Positions 1-8,982 are shown, numbered from the stretch's first letter. The stretch is DNA of 64,000 bases from Nocardia anaemiae NBRC 100462 (GCF_001612725.1 NZ_BDAZ01000067.1:23879-87878); one strand, 5' to 3'. The notes: a model not told the origin generated them from the letters alone. Translations and numbers: made by a program.

Positions 1-1018
1 TGAAGATGTTCGGCTGAGTGCCGAAGTCGTAGTCGTGACCGGGATTCGGGCAGTTCCCTCCTGCCGGTGGCGTCAGGCAGCGGACGTTCCATGTGTCGTT
101 CGGGGTCATCTGATGGTTCCAACGAACCGCCCCGCTCCCCAGGTCCAGCGCGGTGATCGCTTCCGCCCCGTCGGGCGTGCCGGTGTAGGGGTTGCCGGAG
201 GTGTAATACAGCGTGTTGCTCGCCGGGTCGATGGTGGGTGAGGACCAGACCGCCCCACCGCTGGGCGCTAATGCCGGCGTGCCCCCGGTCGGCTGCGGCT
301 GCGGAATCGTGTAGTGCTGCCACTTGATACCGCCGGTCGTGGCATCGAGCGCTACCATGCTGCCTCGAAACGAGCAGCACTGGTAGGCGAGGTTGACCGC
401 CTGGCCCTCCTCCTGACTCGCGGTGCCCACGTAGACCGTGCCGTTGTACACCATCGGCGAGCTGGTAGTGATCGCCCATCGGTGCTGGTCGAGTTTGGTG
501 CTCCAGCGTTTGGCGCCCGTCGCGGCGTCGAGCGCCCACAGGTTAGCGGAGTTGTCACCGAAGTAGACGGTGCCGTCCACGACCGCGATCCCGTCGCGCA
601 ACCCGTACGTGGGAAGATTCCCGAGGGTGGTGTGGGCGTCGAACGACCACTTGGTGGTGCCGGTCTTGGCGTCGAGAGCGTACAGCTTCCCGTCTCGCCC
701 GCCGACGTAGAGGACTCCGCCGACCACTGCGGGCTGACTGGATGCGGCTTCAGCGCCGGGGAAGGCGAACGCCCACTCGAGTTTCAACGAACCGACGTTG
801 ATGGGCGTAATTGCGGTTTCGTTCGGGTTGTATCGCGAACCGGTCGGGTCGAACTGCCACATGGGCCAGTCCCCAGCAGGTGCGGCCTGAGACTGCGCGG
901 AGGCGACAGAGGTGAACAATAGGACTACCGCGGCGAGTGGAAAGGAAGCGCGAAGTCGTAGCTTTCGGAGCCCGGCTGGGAATGCGGCGAGAATGGCGGC
1001 GATTGCCTTGCTGTTCAC
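1..1018 (-). CDS. secreted PQQ-type beta-propeller protein, 3' end outside window
   Basis: The minus-strand frame is open from the window edge. It begins with a likely signal peptide (hydrophobic LAAVVLLFTSVASA, then QSQAAP) and continues as WD40/PQQ-like blades: LYALDAKTGTTKWSF, LWALDAATGAKRWST and SMVALDATTGGIKWQ. These blade signatures are typical of PQQ-binding-like propellers of the polyvinyl-alcohol-dehydrogenase type. The role is probably extracytoplasmic substrate oxidation or binding; the substrate cannot be told. A GTG at 1018 with a weak GGATG upstream is taken as start; an in-frame ATG at 1051 is an alternative. The C-terminus is cut by the window edge, so length and cofactor residues cannot be judged. 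Confidence 0.8.
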   Translation of the reverse strand, partial: MNSKAIAAILAAFPAGLRKLRLRASFPLAAVVLLFTSVASAQSQAAPAGDWPMWQFDPTGSRYNPNETAITPINVGSLKLEWAFAFPGAEAASSQPAVVGGVLYVGGRDGKLYALDAKTGTTKWSFDAHTTLGNLPTYGLRDGIAVVDGTVYFGDNSANLWALDAATGAKRWSTKLDQHRWAITTSSPMVYNGTVYVGTASQEEGQAVNLAYQCCSFRGSMVALDATTGGIKWQHYTIPQPQPTGGTPALAPSGGAVWSSPTIDPASNTLYYTSGNPYTGTPDGAEAITALDLGSGAVRWNHQMTPNDTWNVRCLTPPAGGNCPNPGHDYDFGTQPNIF

Positions 1019-1535
1019 GGTCGTACATCCGTTCACTAGCTGAATCCTCATTGACCCGCAGTAGATTTCGTCGCCACAGGTGCACCGATATCGTCTACTC
1101 GGGTCCTGACCGGTGTTCGGGAGCAGTGTATGAATGTTGTTGCTGTGCGGCAACTTTCTGGTTGCCGCCGCGGCCGGTCGGCACCTGGTTGTTGCGGTCA
1201 GGACGTTGTTGATGGCGGCCGGGGCGACCGTGTCGCGGTAGCGGTTGGGATTAACTCCGGTTGCTCAACGGAATTGCTTTCGGAAGTTGGCCGGGTCGCT
1301 GAGACCAATCAGGTGCGTTCGAGATGGACCTGCCCGGGAGCTGACGCAAAAGCCCACGCGGGTTGGGTCCGATCACAGTTCGCAGAACCGCCGTCTCCTG
1401 GCGATAGTGCTCACCCAGTCCGCGTCCGACAAGCCCGATAGCGTCGACAAGGGCTGTGACAACGGAATACAACGAATATCCCAGCACGATGCGTCTTTCG
1501 ACGAGACTGTCGACTTGCCGATCAAGGGGACGTGG
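1019..1535. other. gap without a convincing gene
   Basis: About 520 bp between two minus-strand genes. Short overlapping frames exist on both strands, but none has a ribosome site plus a recognisable product. A 7-bp-stem hairpin (CGGCAAC/GTTGCCG) lies at 1148-1167. Base composition is lower in GC than the flanking genes, so this may be a decayed gene or long upstream region. Confidence 0.4.
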
Positions 1536-2468
1536 TCACGCCGTCAGGACGATTTTGCCTTGCACGTTGCCTTGCTCGACCAGTTCGTGTGCCTTGGCGG
1601 CGTTTTCGATTGGCAGCGTCTGCTGCACGTAGGGATGCAGTTTGCCGGACTCGACCAGCTGAGTGAGCGCCTCGAGCCCGACGACGTCGGGTTCGACGGA
1701 GATTCCGGCGAATCGAACACCGGCTGCCGCAGCCAGTTTCGGTAGGGCAGTGCTGGCCTTCTCTACCGCGGTCACGAGGATGCCGCCCTTGCGTAGGGTC
1801 GACAGCGAGCGTTCGGCTGTGCCACCGCCGATGGTCTCCAGTACGACGTCGACATCGCGCACCACATCGACGAAATCGGCGGTGCGATAGTCGATTAGCT
1901 TGTCGGCGCCCAATCCGCGCAGGAACTCGTGTTTGCCTGCGCTGGCGGTTCCGATCACGAAGGCGCCGCGGGCCTTGGCGATCTGAACGGCCAGGTGTCC
2001 CACACCCCCACCGGCTCCGTGGATCAGAACCCGCTGCCCCGCCTGTAGTTCCGCGATATCGACCAGCATCTGCCATGCGGTGAGCCCGGCCAACGGGAGC
2101 GCGGCGGCCTCAGCATGAGTCAGACCCCTCGGTTTACGCACCAGCTGCCGTGACGGAGCGACCACGTACTCTGCGTATCCACCTGCCGCCTTGGGGAAGT
2201 ACGGCATCCCGTACACCTCGTCCCCCACCCGGAACCGGTTGACGCCGGGATCGGCTTCTTCCACAACGCCGGAGAGGTCCCAGCCCAGGGTGAACGGTGG
2301 CTGCCCGATCAACGGGAAGGCACCGGAACGGATGATCGGCTCCACCGGGTTGATGCTCACCGCCTGCACCCGCACCAGCACCTCGGTCGCACCCGGCACC
2401 GGCCGGGGAACCTCGGCGACCTGGAGCACCTCCGGACCTCCGAACGACTGTTGCGCGATCGCGCGCAT
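1536..2468 (-). CDS. NADP-dependent zinc-independent oxidoreductase (quinone oxidoreductase family)
   Basis: 310-residue medium-chain reductase. The N-terminal GroES-like half has no zinc-ligand cysteines. The Rossmann dinucleotide motif HGAGGGVGHLAVQ lies near residue 150, as in quinone oxidoreductase (QOR) or zeta-crystallin-like enzymes that reduce quinones or enals with NADPH. ATG 2468 is chosen because AGAGG lies 7 nt upstream; an in-frame TTG at 2474 is less likely. It is divergent from an HxlR regulator, which probably represses it in response to electrophile or quinone stress (inference from arrangement). A second, similar pair lies at 60496-61947. Confidence 0.88.
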   Translation of the reverse strand: MRAIAQQSFGGPEVLQVAEVPRPVPGATEVLVRVQAVSINPVEPIIRSGAFPLIGQPPFTLGWDLSGVVEEADPGVNRFRVGDEVYGMPYFPKAAGGYAEYVVAPSRQLVRKPRGLTHAEAAALPLAGLTAWQMLVDIAELQAGQRVLIHGAGGGVGHLAVQIAKARGAFVIGTASAGKHEFLRGLGADKLIDYRTADFVDVVRDVDVVLETIGGGTAERSLSTLRKGGILVTAVEKASTALPKLAAAAGVRFAGISVEPDVVGLEALTQLVESGKLHPYVQQTLPIENAAKAHELVEQGNVQGKIVLTA

Positions 2469-2561
2469 TGCCAAACCTCTTCTGCATCAACGACTCTTGC
2501 TTCCGGACCCGGATTTCCCGGCCCGGAGACAATCTTGGGCGCTGACGAACTTGTTGAACAG

Positions 2562-2587
2562 TACGCACTCTGATGGTATATACGCAC
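2562..2587. promoter_or_regulatory. direct repeats TACGCAC in the divergent promoter
   Basis: TACGCAC occurs at 2562-2568 and 2581-2587, spaced 19 bp start to start (about two helical turns), immediately before the HxlR coding start and about 95 bp from the oxidoreductase start. Position and spacing suit a dimeric HxlR operator. This is an inference; no footprint data are known to me. Confidence 0.4.
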
Positions 2588-2590
2588 CTT

Positions 2591-3010
2591 ATGGGTACTA
2601 CCTCTGATCTGCGATTTTATGGTGGAGCTGACGCGTATCTGGCGAAGTGTCCATCGCGCACCATTCTCGACGTCTTGGCCAACAAGTGGACGATGCTGGT
2701 GATGGGTGCGCTGGCCGACGGGCCTGTGCGTTTCGGTCAACTACGGCGACGCCTGGATGGAATCACCCAAAAGATGCTCACCCAGACATTGCGCAACCTG
2801 GAGCGCGACGGCTTGATCACCCGCGCGCTCTATCCGACAGTGCCGCCGCGGGTCGAATACTCCGTAACCGAGCTGGGTCGCAGCGTTCTCGGGCTGCTGA
2901 CCTCGATCCGGGTGTGGTCGGAGGTGAACATCAACGAGGTACTCGCCGCCCGATACGCCTACGACGAACGAGTAGAACACGACCCCGAACCAATCACCAC
3001 AGCCTCCTGA
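2591..3010 (+). CDS. HxlR-family transcriptional regulator
   Basis: 139 residues with the HxlR winged-helix signature: CPSRTILDVLANKWTMLVM near the N-terminus, then FGQLRRRLDGITQKMLTQTL and ERDGLITRALYPTVPPRVEY. Family members sense electrophiles or redox change and control adjacent reductases. It is divergent from the quinone oxidoreductase. ATG 2591 puts both TACGCAC repeats upstream of the gene; ATG 2573, 6 codons earlier and in frame, is possible. Neither has a good ribosome site, so the start is uncertain. Confidence 0.9.
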   Translation: MGTTSDLRFYGGADAYLAKCPSRTILDVLANKWTMLVMGALADGPVRFGQLRRRLDGITQKMLTQTLRNLERDGLITRALYPTVPPRVEYSVTELGRSVLGLLTSIRVWSEVNINEVLAARYAYDERVEHDPEPITTAS

Positions 3011-3031
3011 ATCACCAAGCCGGCCACGGAC

Positions 3032-3480
3032 CATGCGGCGGATCCCCGAACATTCGAGGCGATTCGGCTCGGGCTGGTCGATATCGGCGTCGTGCAGTAC
3101 GCCGACCCAATCGACGGCCTCGTACTACGACCGGTAGGGACAACACCGCGGGTCGCGGTCGTGCCAGCCCTGGTCGCGCAAGTCGGCGAGGTTGGAAGTG
3201 CCGGTCGGCCACTGGTATTCGTGCTGGGCATCGCGAATCAGCCGCCCGTGGCGCCCGTCGTCTCCAGCTTCGAAGCCGACACCATCTGGTCGGCAATGCG
3301 TTCTGCGCCGACCAGTTGGCGCGTGACGCGCGTCGATCATCAACGATCCACCGACCCCGCAGGTCATGTCTTGGATGTCACCTGCCGCGCACCAACCGGC
3401 TTGGTGCGCCGCTGGGGCCCTTCGGCCGTGGGATGGATTGGATCGGTTAGCGTTGGGCCCACCGATTCAGTCATTGTCCG
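3032..3480 (+). pseudogene. possible LysR-type regulator remnant
   Basis: There is no intact gene here, but one plus-strand frame reads IRLGLVDIGVVQYADP, then IDGLVLRPVGTTPRVAVVPA. This has the pattern of the ligand-binding domain of LysR-type regulators (beta strand, ligand loop, then a V-V-P-A strand). It lacks an N-terminal HTH and a start codon with ribosome site. High GC at third positions supports past coding. I read it as a fragment left by deletion; the family call rests on pattern only. Confidence 0.3.
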
Positions 3481-3605
3481 AACCATTCCTTATAGGGCCG
3501 TTTCCGCTGGTAGGGCGGTTGCGGCCCCGTTGTTGTCGGGTCGGGGCAGGCCAAAGACCGGGCGGAGCCGGCCGGGCAACCAGTGGCCTGCGGGCAGCCC
3601 AACGC

Positions 3606-4397
3606 CTACCCCAGTGCCGCCCAAGCGCTCCCGGGCAGGCTCGGCATCCGCGCGGCCTGGCGGCCCAGCGTGATCGCCGCGGTCCGCACCGCCGAGCCGA
3701 GCGTGGAGACGTCCACCTCGCCCAGCTTCGTGCTGATCGATAACCCGGCGATCGGCTTGCCGGTACGGTACGCGACCGGCGCGGCCGCGCAGGCGACGCC
3801 CGGCCCGGATTCCTCGGCCTCGTAAGCGATTCCGGTTTCGCGGATGGTGTCCAGTTCCTCGCGTAGCCGCCCCGCGTCGGTGATCGTGCGCGGCCCCAGC
3901 GGCCGCAGCCCGGCCGCGACAACCCGGTCGATGGCCTCGTTGCCTGCGAAGGCCAGCAGCGCCTTGCCGACAGCTGTGGCGTGCGCAGGCAGTCGGCCAC
4001 CGACCCGCGAACCCAGCGGCGGGGCGGTGCGGCTGCGCAGCTTGGTCACGTAGACCACGTCGGTCCCGTCGAGCACGGCGAGATGCACGGTCTGCCGGGT
4101 CGCGCTGCGCAGGTCGGACATGCTGGCCAGGGTCAGCCTGCGCAGTTGCTGCGGTCGGGCGGCCCGCTCGCCCAGTTCGAAGAATCGCAATCCGATCCGG
4201 ACGTCCTGCCCGGCGGGCTCGAGGAACTTGTACTCGACGAGTTCCCGGACGATGCGCGAGACGGTCGACGCGGCCAACCCGGTCCGGCGGGCGAGTTCAC
4301 GGACGCCGAGCCCGTCGTCGTCCGGCTCGAACGCCTCGAAGATCAGCGACACCCGCCCGATCATGGACGGCGGGGTGTTCCGCTCACTGGCACACAT
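3606..4397 (-). CDS. IclR-family transcriptional regulator
   Basis: 263 residues. The N-terminal winged helix covers roughly residues 14-75 (ELARRTGLAASTVSRIVREL), followed by the IclR effector domain (TVHLAVLDGTDVVYVTKL, then GRLPAHATAVGKALLAF). It is transcribed divergently from the hydratase gene at 4466 with a 68-bp shared promoter region, so it most likely controls the lower meta-cleavage genes 4466-7991. IclR regulators of aromatic pathways usually bind the substrate or a ring-cleavage product; the ligand is unknown here. ATG 4397 is used; no strong ribosome site is seen. Confidence 0.93.
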   Translation of the reverse strand: MCASERNTPPSMIGRVSLIFEAFEPDDDGLGVRELARRTGLAASTVSRIVRELVEYKFLEPAGQDVRIGLRFFELGERAARPQQLRRLTLASMSDLRSATRQTVHLAVLDGTDVVYVTKLRSRTAPPLGSRVGGRLPAHATAVGKALLAFAGNEAIDRVVAAGLRPLGPRTITDAGRLREELDTIRETGIAYEAEESGPGVACAAAPVAYRTGKPIAGLSISTKLGEVDVSTLGSAVRTAAITLGRQAARMPSLPGSAWAALG

Positions 4398-4465
4398 GCT
4401 GGTAACTCTGGAGGTCAGGACCGCAGGATGTCAACCGACCACCAGCCATCCCAGGGAGATCTCAC

Positions 4466-5278
4466 GTGAGCGCACAGCTCGGCCCCGGCGAGCGCGCCGA
4501 TGCCGCCCGCCTACTGTTGAAGGCCTACGAATCCAGGGTGCCGGTCCGTCCGCTGACCGCCATCCATCCCGGCCTGACCGTCGAGGACGCCTACGACGTG
4601 CAGCTTCGCCAGGTCGCGGGGTGGACTGCGGCGGGGCGGAAGATCGCTGGGCACAAGGTCGGACTGACCTCTGCGGCGATCCAACGGCAACTCGGGGTCG
4701 ACTCCCCCGACTACGGCCACCTGTTCGCCGACATGTTCTACCTGGACTCGCAGCCGATCACTGCGGGCACGTTCCTCAGCCCGCGGATCGAGCCGGAGAT
4801 CGGCTTCGTGCTGGGTAAGCCGCTGACCGGTCCGGGCGTGACCGTCGCCGACGCGCTCGACGCGATCGCGTACGCGGTCGCGTCCCTGGAGATCATCGAC
4901 TCGCGGATCGCGGACTGGAAGATCACCCTGCCCGACACGATCGCCGACAACGCGTCGTCCGGCGGGGTTGTCCTCGGTACGACGCCGGTCCCGCTCTCCG
5001 GGCTAGACCTGCGCACCACCGGGATCGTGCTGCGGCGCAACGGGCGGATCGTGCAGACCGGCGCGGGTGCCGCAGTTCTCGGCTCGCCGATCAATGCCCT
5101 CGTCTGGCTGGCCAACACCGTCGGTGCGCTCGGCGTGCGGCTGGAAGCCGGTTCGATCGTGCTGCCCGGTGCGCTGACAGCCGCCGTCGATGTCGAGCCC
5201 GGCGACACCGTCACCGCCACCTTCGCCCAGCTCGGCAGCGTCACCGCGACGTTCGCCGCACCGTCCGAGGAGGACTGA
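4466..5278 (+). CDS. mhpD: 2-keto-4-pentenoate hydratase (2-hydroxypenta-2,4-dienoate hydratase)
   Basis: 270 residues of the MhpD/DmpE family. The family hydrates 2-hydroxypenta-2,4-dienoate to 4-hydroxy-2-oxovalerate. Diagnostic stretches are KIAGHKVGLTSAAIQRQLGV, SPDYGHLFADM and the metal-site region PRIEPEIGFVLGK, then IDSRIADWKI. GTG 4466 follows AGGGAG by 11 nt. It is the first gene of a tight run: the dehydrogenase ATG follows its stop directly. The second family member at 7212 is better read as oxalocrotonate decarboxylase, because this one has the PDYG motif typical of the hydratase branch. Assignments within this superfamily remain moderately uncertain. Confidence 0.88.
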   Translation: MSAQLGPGERADAARLLLKAYESRVPVRPLTAIHPGLTVEDAYDVQLRQVAGWTAAGRKIAGHKVGLTSAAIQRQLGVDSPDYGHLFADMFYLDSQPITAGTFLSPRIEPEIGFVLGKPLTGPGVTVADALDAIAYAVASLEIIDSRIADWKITLPDTIADNASSGGVVLGTTPVPLSGLDLRTTGIVLRRNGRIVQTGAGAAVLGSPINALVWLANTVGALGVRLEAGSIVLPGALTAAVDVEPGDTVTATFAQLGSVTATFAAPSEED

Positions 5279-6193
5279 ATGTCCCGACCCACCGCCGCGA
5301 TCGTCGGTCCAGGCAACATCGGCACCGACCTGCTGGTCAAGCTCCAGCGCAGCGGGGTATTCGACGTCCGGTACATGGTCGGAGTCGACCCCGCCTCCGA
5401 CGGCCTGGCCCGCGCCCGCAAACTCGGCGTCGAGGCCACCGCCGACGGCGTCGACTGGCTGCTCGCCCGCCCGAAGCTGCCCGACGTGGTCTTCGAGGCG
5501 ACGGCCGCGAAACCGCATCTGGCCAACGCCCCGCGCTACGCCGAGGCGGGCATCCGCGCGATCGATCTGACCCCCGCAGCCGTGGGCCCGTTCGTGTGCC
5601 CCGCGGTCAATCTCGGCGCGCACGCGGATGCGCCGAACATCAACATGATCACCTGCGGCGGCCAGGCCACGATTCCCATCGTGCACGCGGTCGCCCGGGT
5701 CACCGAGGTGCCTTACGCCGAGATCGTCGCGTCGATCTCATCCCGCTCGGCCGGGCCGGGCACCCGCGCGAACATCGACGAGTTCACCGAGACCACATCG
5801 CACGCCATCGAGTCCGTCGGCGGAGCGGCCAAGGGCAAGGCGATCATCATCCTGAACCCCGTCGAGCCACCGCTCATTATGCGGGACACAGTGTTCTGCG
5901 CGATCTCGCCGGACGCGGACCAGAACGCGATCACCGAGTCCATCCACGCGATGGTTGCCGAGGTCCAGGCCTACGTGCCTGGCTACCGCCTCAAGTCCGA
6001 CCCGCAGTTCGACGACGCCCGGGAGCTGTGGCACGGCCAAGCCCGGGTCGCCGTGTTCCTCGAGGTCGAGGGAAACGGCGACTACCTCCCGCCGTGGGCA
6101 GGCAACCTCGACATCATGACCGCCGCCGCAGCCAGGGCGGGCGAGCTGCTCGCCACCGGCGCGGCCCAGACGATGGAAGTGATGCCGCGATGA
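5279..6193 (+). CDS. mhpF: acetaldehyde dehydrogenase (acetylating)
   Basis: 304 residues, the usual MhpF/DmpF length. It converts acetaldehyde, NAD+ and CoA to acetyl-CoA and normally forms a channelling complex with the aldolase encoded next. The N-terminal Rossmann motif is VGPGNIGTDLLVKL. The catalytic cysteine lies in MITCGGQATIPIVHAV near residue 126. The C-terminal half carries the dimerisation region and ILNPVEPP. The start directly follows the hydratase stop and the aldolase ATG overlaps its stop by 4 nt, indicating translational coupling of the three genes. Confidence 0.95.
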   Translation: MSRPTAAIVGPGNIGTDLLVKLQRSGVFDVRYMVGVDPASDGLARARKLGVEATADGVDWLLARPKLPDVVFEATAAKPHLANAPRYAEAGIRAIDLTPAAVGPFVCPAVNLGAHADAPNINMITCGGQATIPIVHAVARVTEVPYAEIVASISSRSAGPGTRANIDEFTETTSHAIESVGGAAKGKAIIILNPVEPPLIMRDTVFCAISPDADQNAITESIHAMVAEVQAYVPGYRLKSDPQFDDARELWHGQARVAVFLEVEGNGDYLPPWAGNLDIMTAAAARAGELLATGAAQTMEVMPR

Positions 6194-7215
6194 CCGCCGT
6201 GCACCTCACCGACACCACCTTGCGCGACGGCAGTCACGCCGTCCGCCACCAGTTCACAATTCCCCAGGTCCGCGCGATCGCCGGGGCGCTCGACCGGGCC
6301 GGGATCGAGGTCATCGAGGTGACCCACGGCGACGGGCTCGCGGGGTCCTCGTTCAACTACGGGTTCTCCAGGGTGCCCGACATCGAACTGGTCGCCGCCG
6401 CGGCCGACGAGGTCACCCGCGCGAAGATCGCCGTCCTGCTGCTGCCCGGGGTCGGGACGGTCGCGGACCTGCGTGCGGCCGTCGACGCCGGTGCGAAGGT
6501 CGCCCGCATCGCGACGCACTGCACCGAGGCCGACGTCAGCATCCAGCACTTCGGCGCGGCCCGCGAGCTGGGCCTGGAGACCGTCGGGTTCCTGATGCTG
6601 TCGCACCGGAACTCGCCCGAGGGCCTCGCCGAGCAGGCCCGGATCATGGCCGACGCGGGCTGCCAGTGCGTCTACGTGGTCGACTCCGCCGGCGCCCTGC
6701 TCCCCGACGGTGTCACCGACCGCGTCACCGCACTGGTGCGCGAACTCGGCGACGACGCCCAGGTCGGCTTCCACGGCCACCAGAACCTGTCCCTGGGGGT
6801 GGCGAATTCGATCGCCGCGTACCGGGCCGGCGCCCGCCGGATCGACGGGACGCTGCGCGCGCTCGGCGCCGGCGCGGGCAACTCGCCCACCGAAATCCTG
6901 GTTCCCGCGTTCGACGCGCTCGGCGTGCACACCGGTGTGGACAGTGAGCTGATCCTCGCCGCCGCGGAAGAGGTGCTTGCGCCGATCGTCCCGCGGATGC
7001 CCGTCGCCGATCGTGCCGCGATCGTGCAAGGCCGCTACGGCGTCTACAACTCGTTCCTGCTGCATGCCGAGCACGCGGCCGAGCGGTACGGTGTGCCCGC
7101 GTACCAGATCCTCCGGCGGGTCGGCGAGCGCGGTTACGTCGGCGGGCAGGAGGACATGATCATCGACGTGGCGATCGGGCTGCGGGACGAGCTCGGCATC
7201 AAGGAGAACGCATGA
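6190..7215 (+). CDS. mhpE: 4-hydroxy-2-oxovalerate aldolase
   Basis: 341 residues of the DmpG/MhpE family (HMGL-like TIM barrel). It cleaves 4-hydroxy-2-oxovalerate to pyruvate and acetaldehyde, which passes to MhpF. The N-terminus LTDTTLRDGSHAVRHQF carries the metal- and substrate-binding Arg-Asp. The metal-binding HxH is in GFHGHQN near residue 194. The C-terminal helical domain (YGVYNSFLLHAEHAAERYG) contacts the dehydrogenase in known complexes. The frame is open far upstream, but ATG 6190 is right: it overlaps the mhpF stop as ATGA and gives the usual family length. Its own stop overlaps the next gene by 4 nt. Confidence 0.95.
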   Translation: MTAVHLTDTTLRDGSHAVRHQFTIPQVRAIAGALDRAGIEVIEVTHGDGLAGSSFNYGFSRVPDIELVAAAADEVTRAKIAVLLLPGVGTVADLRAAVDAGAKVARIATHCTEADVSIQHFGAARELGLETVGFLMLSHRNSPEGLAEQARIMADAGCQCVYVVDSAGALLPDGVTDRVTALVRELGDDAQVGFHGHQNLSLGVANSIAAYRAGARRIDGTLRALGAGAGNSPTEILVPAFDALGVHTGVDSELILAAAEEVLAPIVPRMPVADRAAIVQGRYGVYNSFLLHAEHAAERYGVPAYQILRRVGERGYVGGQEDMIIDVAIGLRDELGIKENA

Positions 7216-7991
7216 CCTGGGACATCGACACCGCCGCGGCCGCACTGCTCGAGGCGGAGCGGCAACGGCGCGACCGCGGCCCGCTGACCGACGAGTGGCC
7301 GGAGCTCGACCTCGACACCGCTTACCGCGTGCAGAAACGGCTGATCGAGAAGAAGGTCGAGGCGGGCGAGAAGGTCGTCGGCGTCAAGCTGGGCCTCACC
7401 TCCCGTGCCAAGCAGGAGCGAATGGGCATCACCTCGCCGCTTACCGCGGTGCTCACAGACGGCTACGTCCTTGCAGCCGACGTTCCCATCCCGCTCGACG
7501 AACTCATCCACCCGCGGGTGGAGCCGGAGATCGTGTTCGTCATGGGCAAGCGCCTCGAAGGGCCCGGCATCACGGCGGCCACCGCGCTCGACGCCGTCGA
7601 GAGTGTCCACGCCGGGCTCGAGGTCATCGATTCCCGGTACATCGACTTCAAGTTCACTCTGCCCGATGTCGTCGCGGACAACGCGTCCTCCGCGCGCTTC
7701 CTGGTCGGTGGGAAGGCGCTGTCGCCGAAGAACCTCGACCTCGCACTGGAGGCCTGCGTGCTCACGGTCAACGGCACCGTCGTCGACAGCGCCACGGGCG
7801 CGGCCGTGCAGGGCCACCCAGCGGAGGCGCTCGCACTGGCGGCCAACGCGCTGGCCGCACGCGGCGAGGTGATCGAAGCCGGGCAGCTCGTGCTGACCGG
7901 CGGCCTGACCGACGCGGTGTTCGTCCACGCAGGCGACCAGATCGGCGCGGAGTTCACCAGCCTCGGCTCGGTTTTCGTCACCGCCGCCTGA
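7212..7991 (+). CDS. 4-oxalocrotonate decarboxylase (2-oxo-3-hexenedioate decarboxylase)
   Basis: 259 residues of the hydratase/decarboxylase superfamily, closer in motifs to DmpH/XylI than to MhpD: GVKLGLTSRAKQERMGI, PRVEPEIVFVMGKRLEG and IDSRYIDFKFTLPDVVADN. DmpH makes 2-hydroxypenta-2,4-dienoate, the substrate of the hydratase at 4466, and in known systems the two proteins associate. Its substrate is normally formed by 2-hydroxymuconate semialdehyde dehydrogenase plus a 4-OT tautomerase, neither of which is in this window. It is coupled to the aldolase through ATGA. The decarboxylase rather than hydratase call rests on motif resemblance and the presence of the other paralogue. Confidence 0.8.
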   Translation: MTWDIDTAAAALLEAERQRRDRGPLTDEWPELDLDTAYRVQKRLIEKKVEAGEKVVGVKLGLTSRAKQERMGITSPLTAVLTDGYVLAADVPIPLDELIHPRVEPEIVFVMGKRLEGPGITAATALDAVESVHAGLEVIDSRYIDFKFTLPDVVADNASSARFLVGGKALSPKNLDLALEACVLTVNGTVVDSATGAAVQGHPAEALALAANALAARGEVIEAGQLVLTGGLTDAVFVHAGDQIGAEFTSLGSVFVTAA

Positions 7992-8113
7992 GCAGGCGCC
8001 TCGATCACGGGACCCGGCCTGTCGCGCGTGGAGGTCCTGGCCGGAACAGCTCTGGCCTGGGCGCGCAACACGGTGGTTTGATGTTTGCGACCTGACCGGA
8101 CCAGAGGAGCGCG

Positions 8114-8887
8114 ATGGTGGATGGGCGGGCACATGCACGTTCGGTGACCAGCAAGGTGGTCGCTCTTCTCGACGCGTTCGGCCCGGGTTCGCCGCAGCTG
8201 ACCCTCAACGAGCTCAGCGCGCGCACGGGGCTGCCGCTGTCGACCGCGCACCGGCTGGTCACCGAGCTTGTGGAGTGGGGCGGGCTCGAACGGTGCGAGG
8301 GGGCCGGGTACCGGATCGGGCTGCGGATGTGGGAGATCGGCTCGCTCGCTCCGCGCGGCGAGTCCTTGCGCGATGTCGCCCTTCCTGTGATGCAGGACCT
8401 CTACGAGGGCACCAAGGAGAACGTGCATCTCGCGGTCCGGCAGGACACCCAGGCGCTCTACCTCGACAAGATTCACGGCCCCGCCGCACTCCCGGTCAAG
8501 TCCCGGCGCGGCGGCCGACTTCCCTTGCACGCCACCGGCGTCGGCAAGGTGCTGCTCGCCTACGCGCCGGAAGAGCTGCGCGCCCGGGTGCTGGCCGGGG
8601 AATTGCCCCGGTACACCCGGCACACCATCGTCGAGCCCGGCCGCGTCGTCCGCATGCTCGACGAAGTACGGAACACCGGTATCGCGTTCGCCTATGAGGA
8701 GCTCACGGTCGGTTCACTGTCGGTGGCCGCACCCATCCGCGACGCCTCGGGTGAGGTCGTGGCCGCACTGGATGTCGTGCTGCACACCGCGGGCGGGCAC
8801 CCCGACCGGCTGGCACTCGCGGTCCGGACCGCGGCCATCTCCATCTCCCGGGCTCTGCGTGACCGGCAGGTCGGCCAGCGCGGGTAA
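8114..8887 (+). CDS. IclR-family transcriptional regulator
   Basis: 257 residues. HTH: LNELSARTGLPLSTAHRLV near residues 35-55. Effector domain: VHLAVRQDTQALYLDKI, GRLPLHATGVGKVLLAY and SVAAPIRDASGEVVAALDV. It is the second IclR protein of the cluster, sits on the same strand before the dioxygenase operon and is followed by a strong palindrome/hairpin at 8898-8920. It may control the 8983-13959 operon, while the 3606 paralogue controls the lower pathway. Sequence alone cannot separate these roles. The start follows GAGGAGCGCG. Confidence 0.93.
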   Translation: MVDGRAHARSVTSKVVALLDAFGPGSPQLTLNELSARTGLPLSTAHRLVTELVEWGGLERCEGAGYRIGLRMWEIGSLAPRGESLRDVALPVMQDLYEGTKENVHLAVRQDTQALYLDKIHGPAALPVKSRRGGRLPLHATGVGKVLLAYAPEELRARVLAGELPRYTRHTIVEPGRVVRMLDEVRNTGIAFAYEELTVGSLSVAAPIRDASGEVVAALDVVLHTAGGHPDRLALAVRTAAISISRALRDRQVGQRG

Positions 8888-8897
8888 AGATGAGGGT

Positions 8898-8928
8898 GCG
8901 TTCCCGTTCAACGGGAACGCGGCCTTTT
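8898..8928. terminator. GC-rich perfect hairpin with short T run; terminator or operator
   Basis: GCGTTCCCG (8898-8906) and CGGGAACGC (8912-8920) form a perfect 9-bp stem with a 5-nt loop, followed by GGCCTTTT. This fits an intrinsic terminator just after the IclR stop. The core GTTCCCGTT-C-AACGGGAAC is also a perfect 19-bp inverted repeat, ~65 bp before the next start, so it could be an IclR operator. Confidence 0.6.
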
Positions 8929-8982
8929 CCCGGAACGGTGTCGGCTGTGACAGTAGCCACACCAACGAAGGGAAGGTCAGCG

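Noticed and set aside
4738..5526. 262-codon minus-strand frame opposite the hydratase/dehydrogenase genes
   Set aside because: Low-complexity Ser/Thr/Pro/Ala-rich product, typical of antisense frames in high-GC genes.
5596..6189. Upstream extension of the aldolase frame
   Set aside because: The extra 198 residues are Arg-rich, out of frame with mhpF coding, and beyond the family length; ATG 6190 with ATGA overlap is the true start.
6082..7245. 387-codon minus-strand frame opposite the aldolase
   Set aside because: Arg/Gly/Asp-rich shadow of mhpE with no family resemblance.
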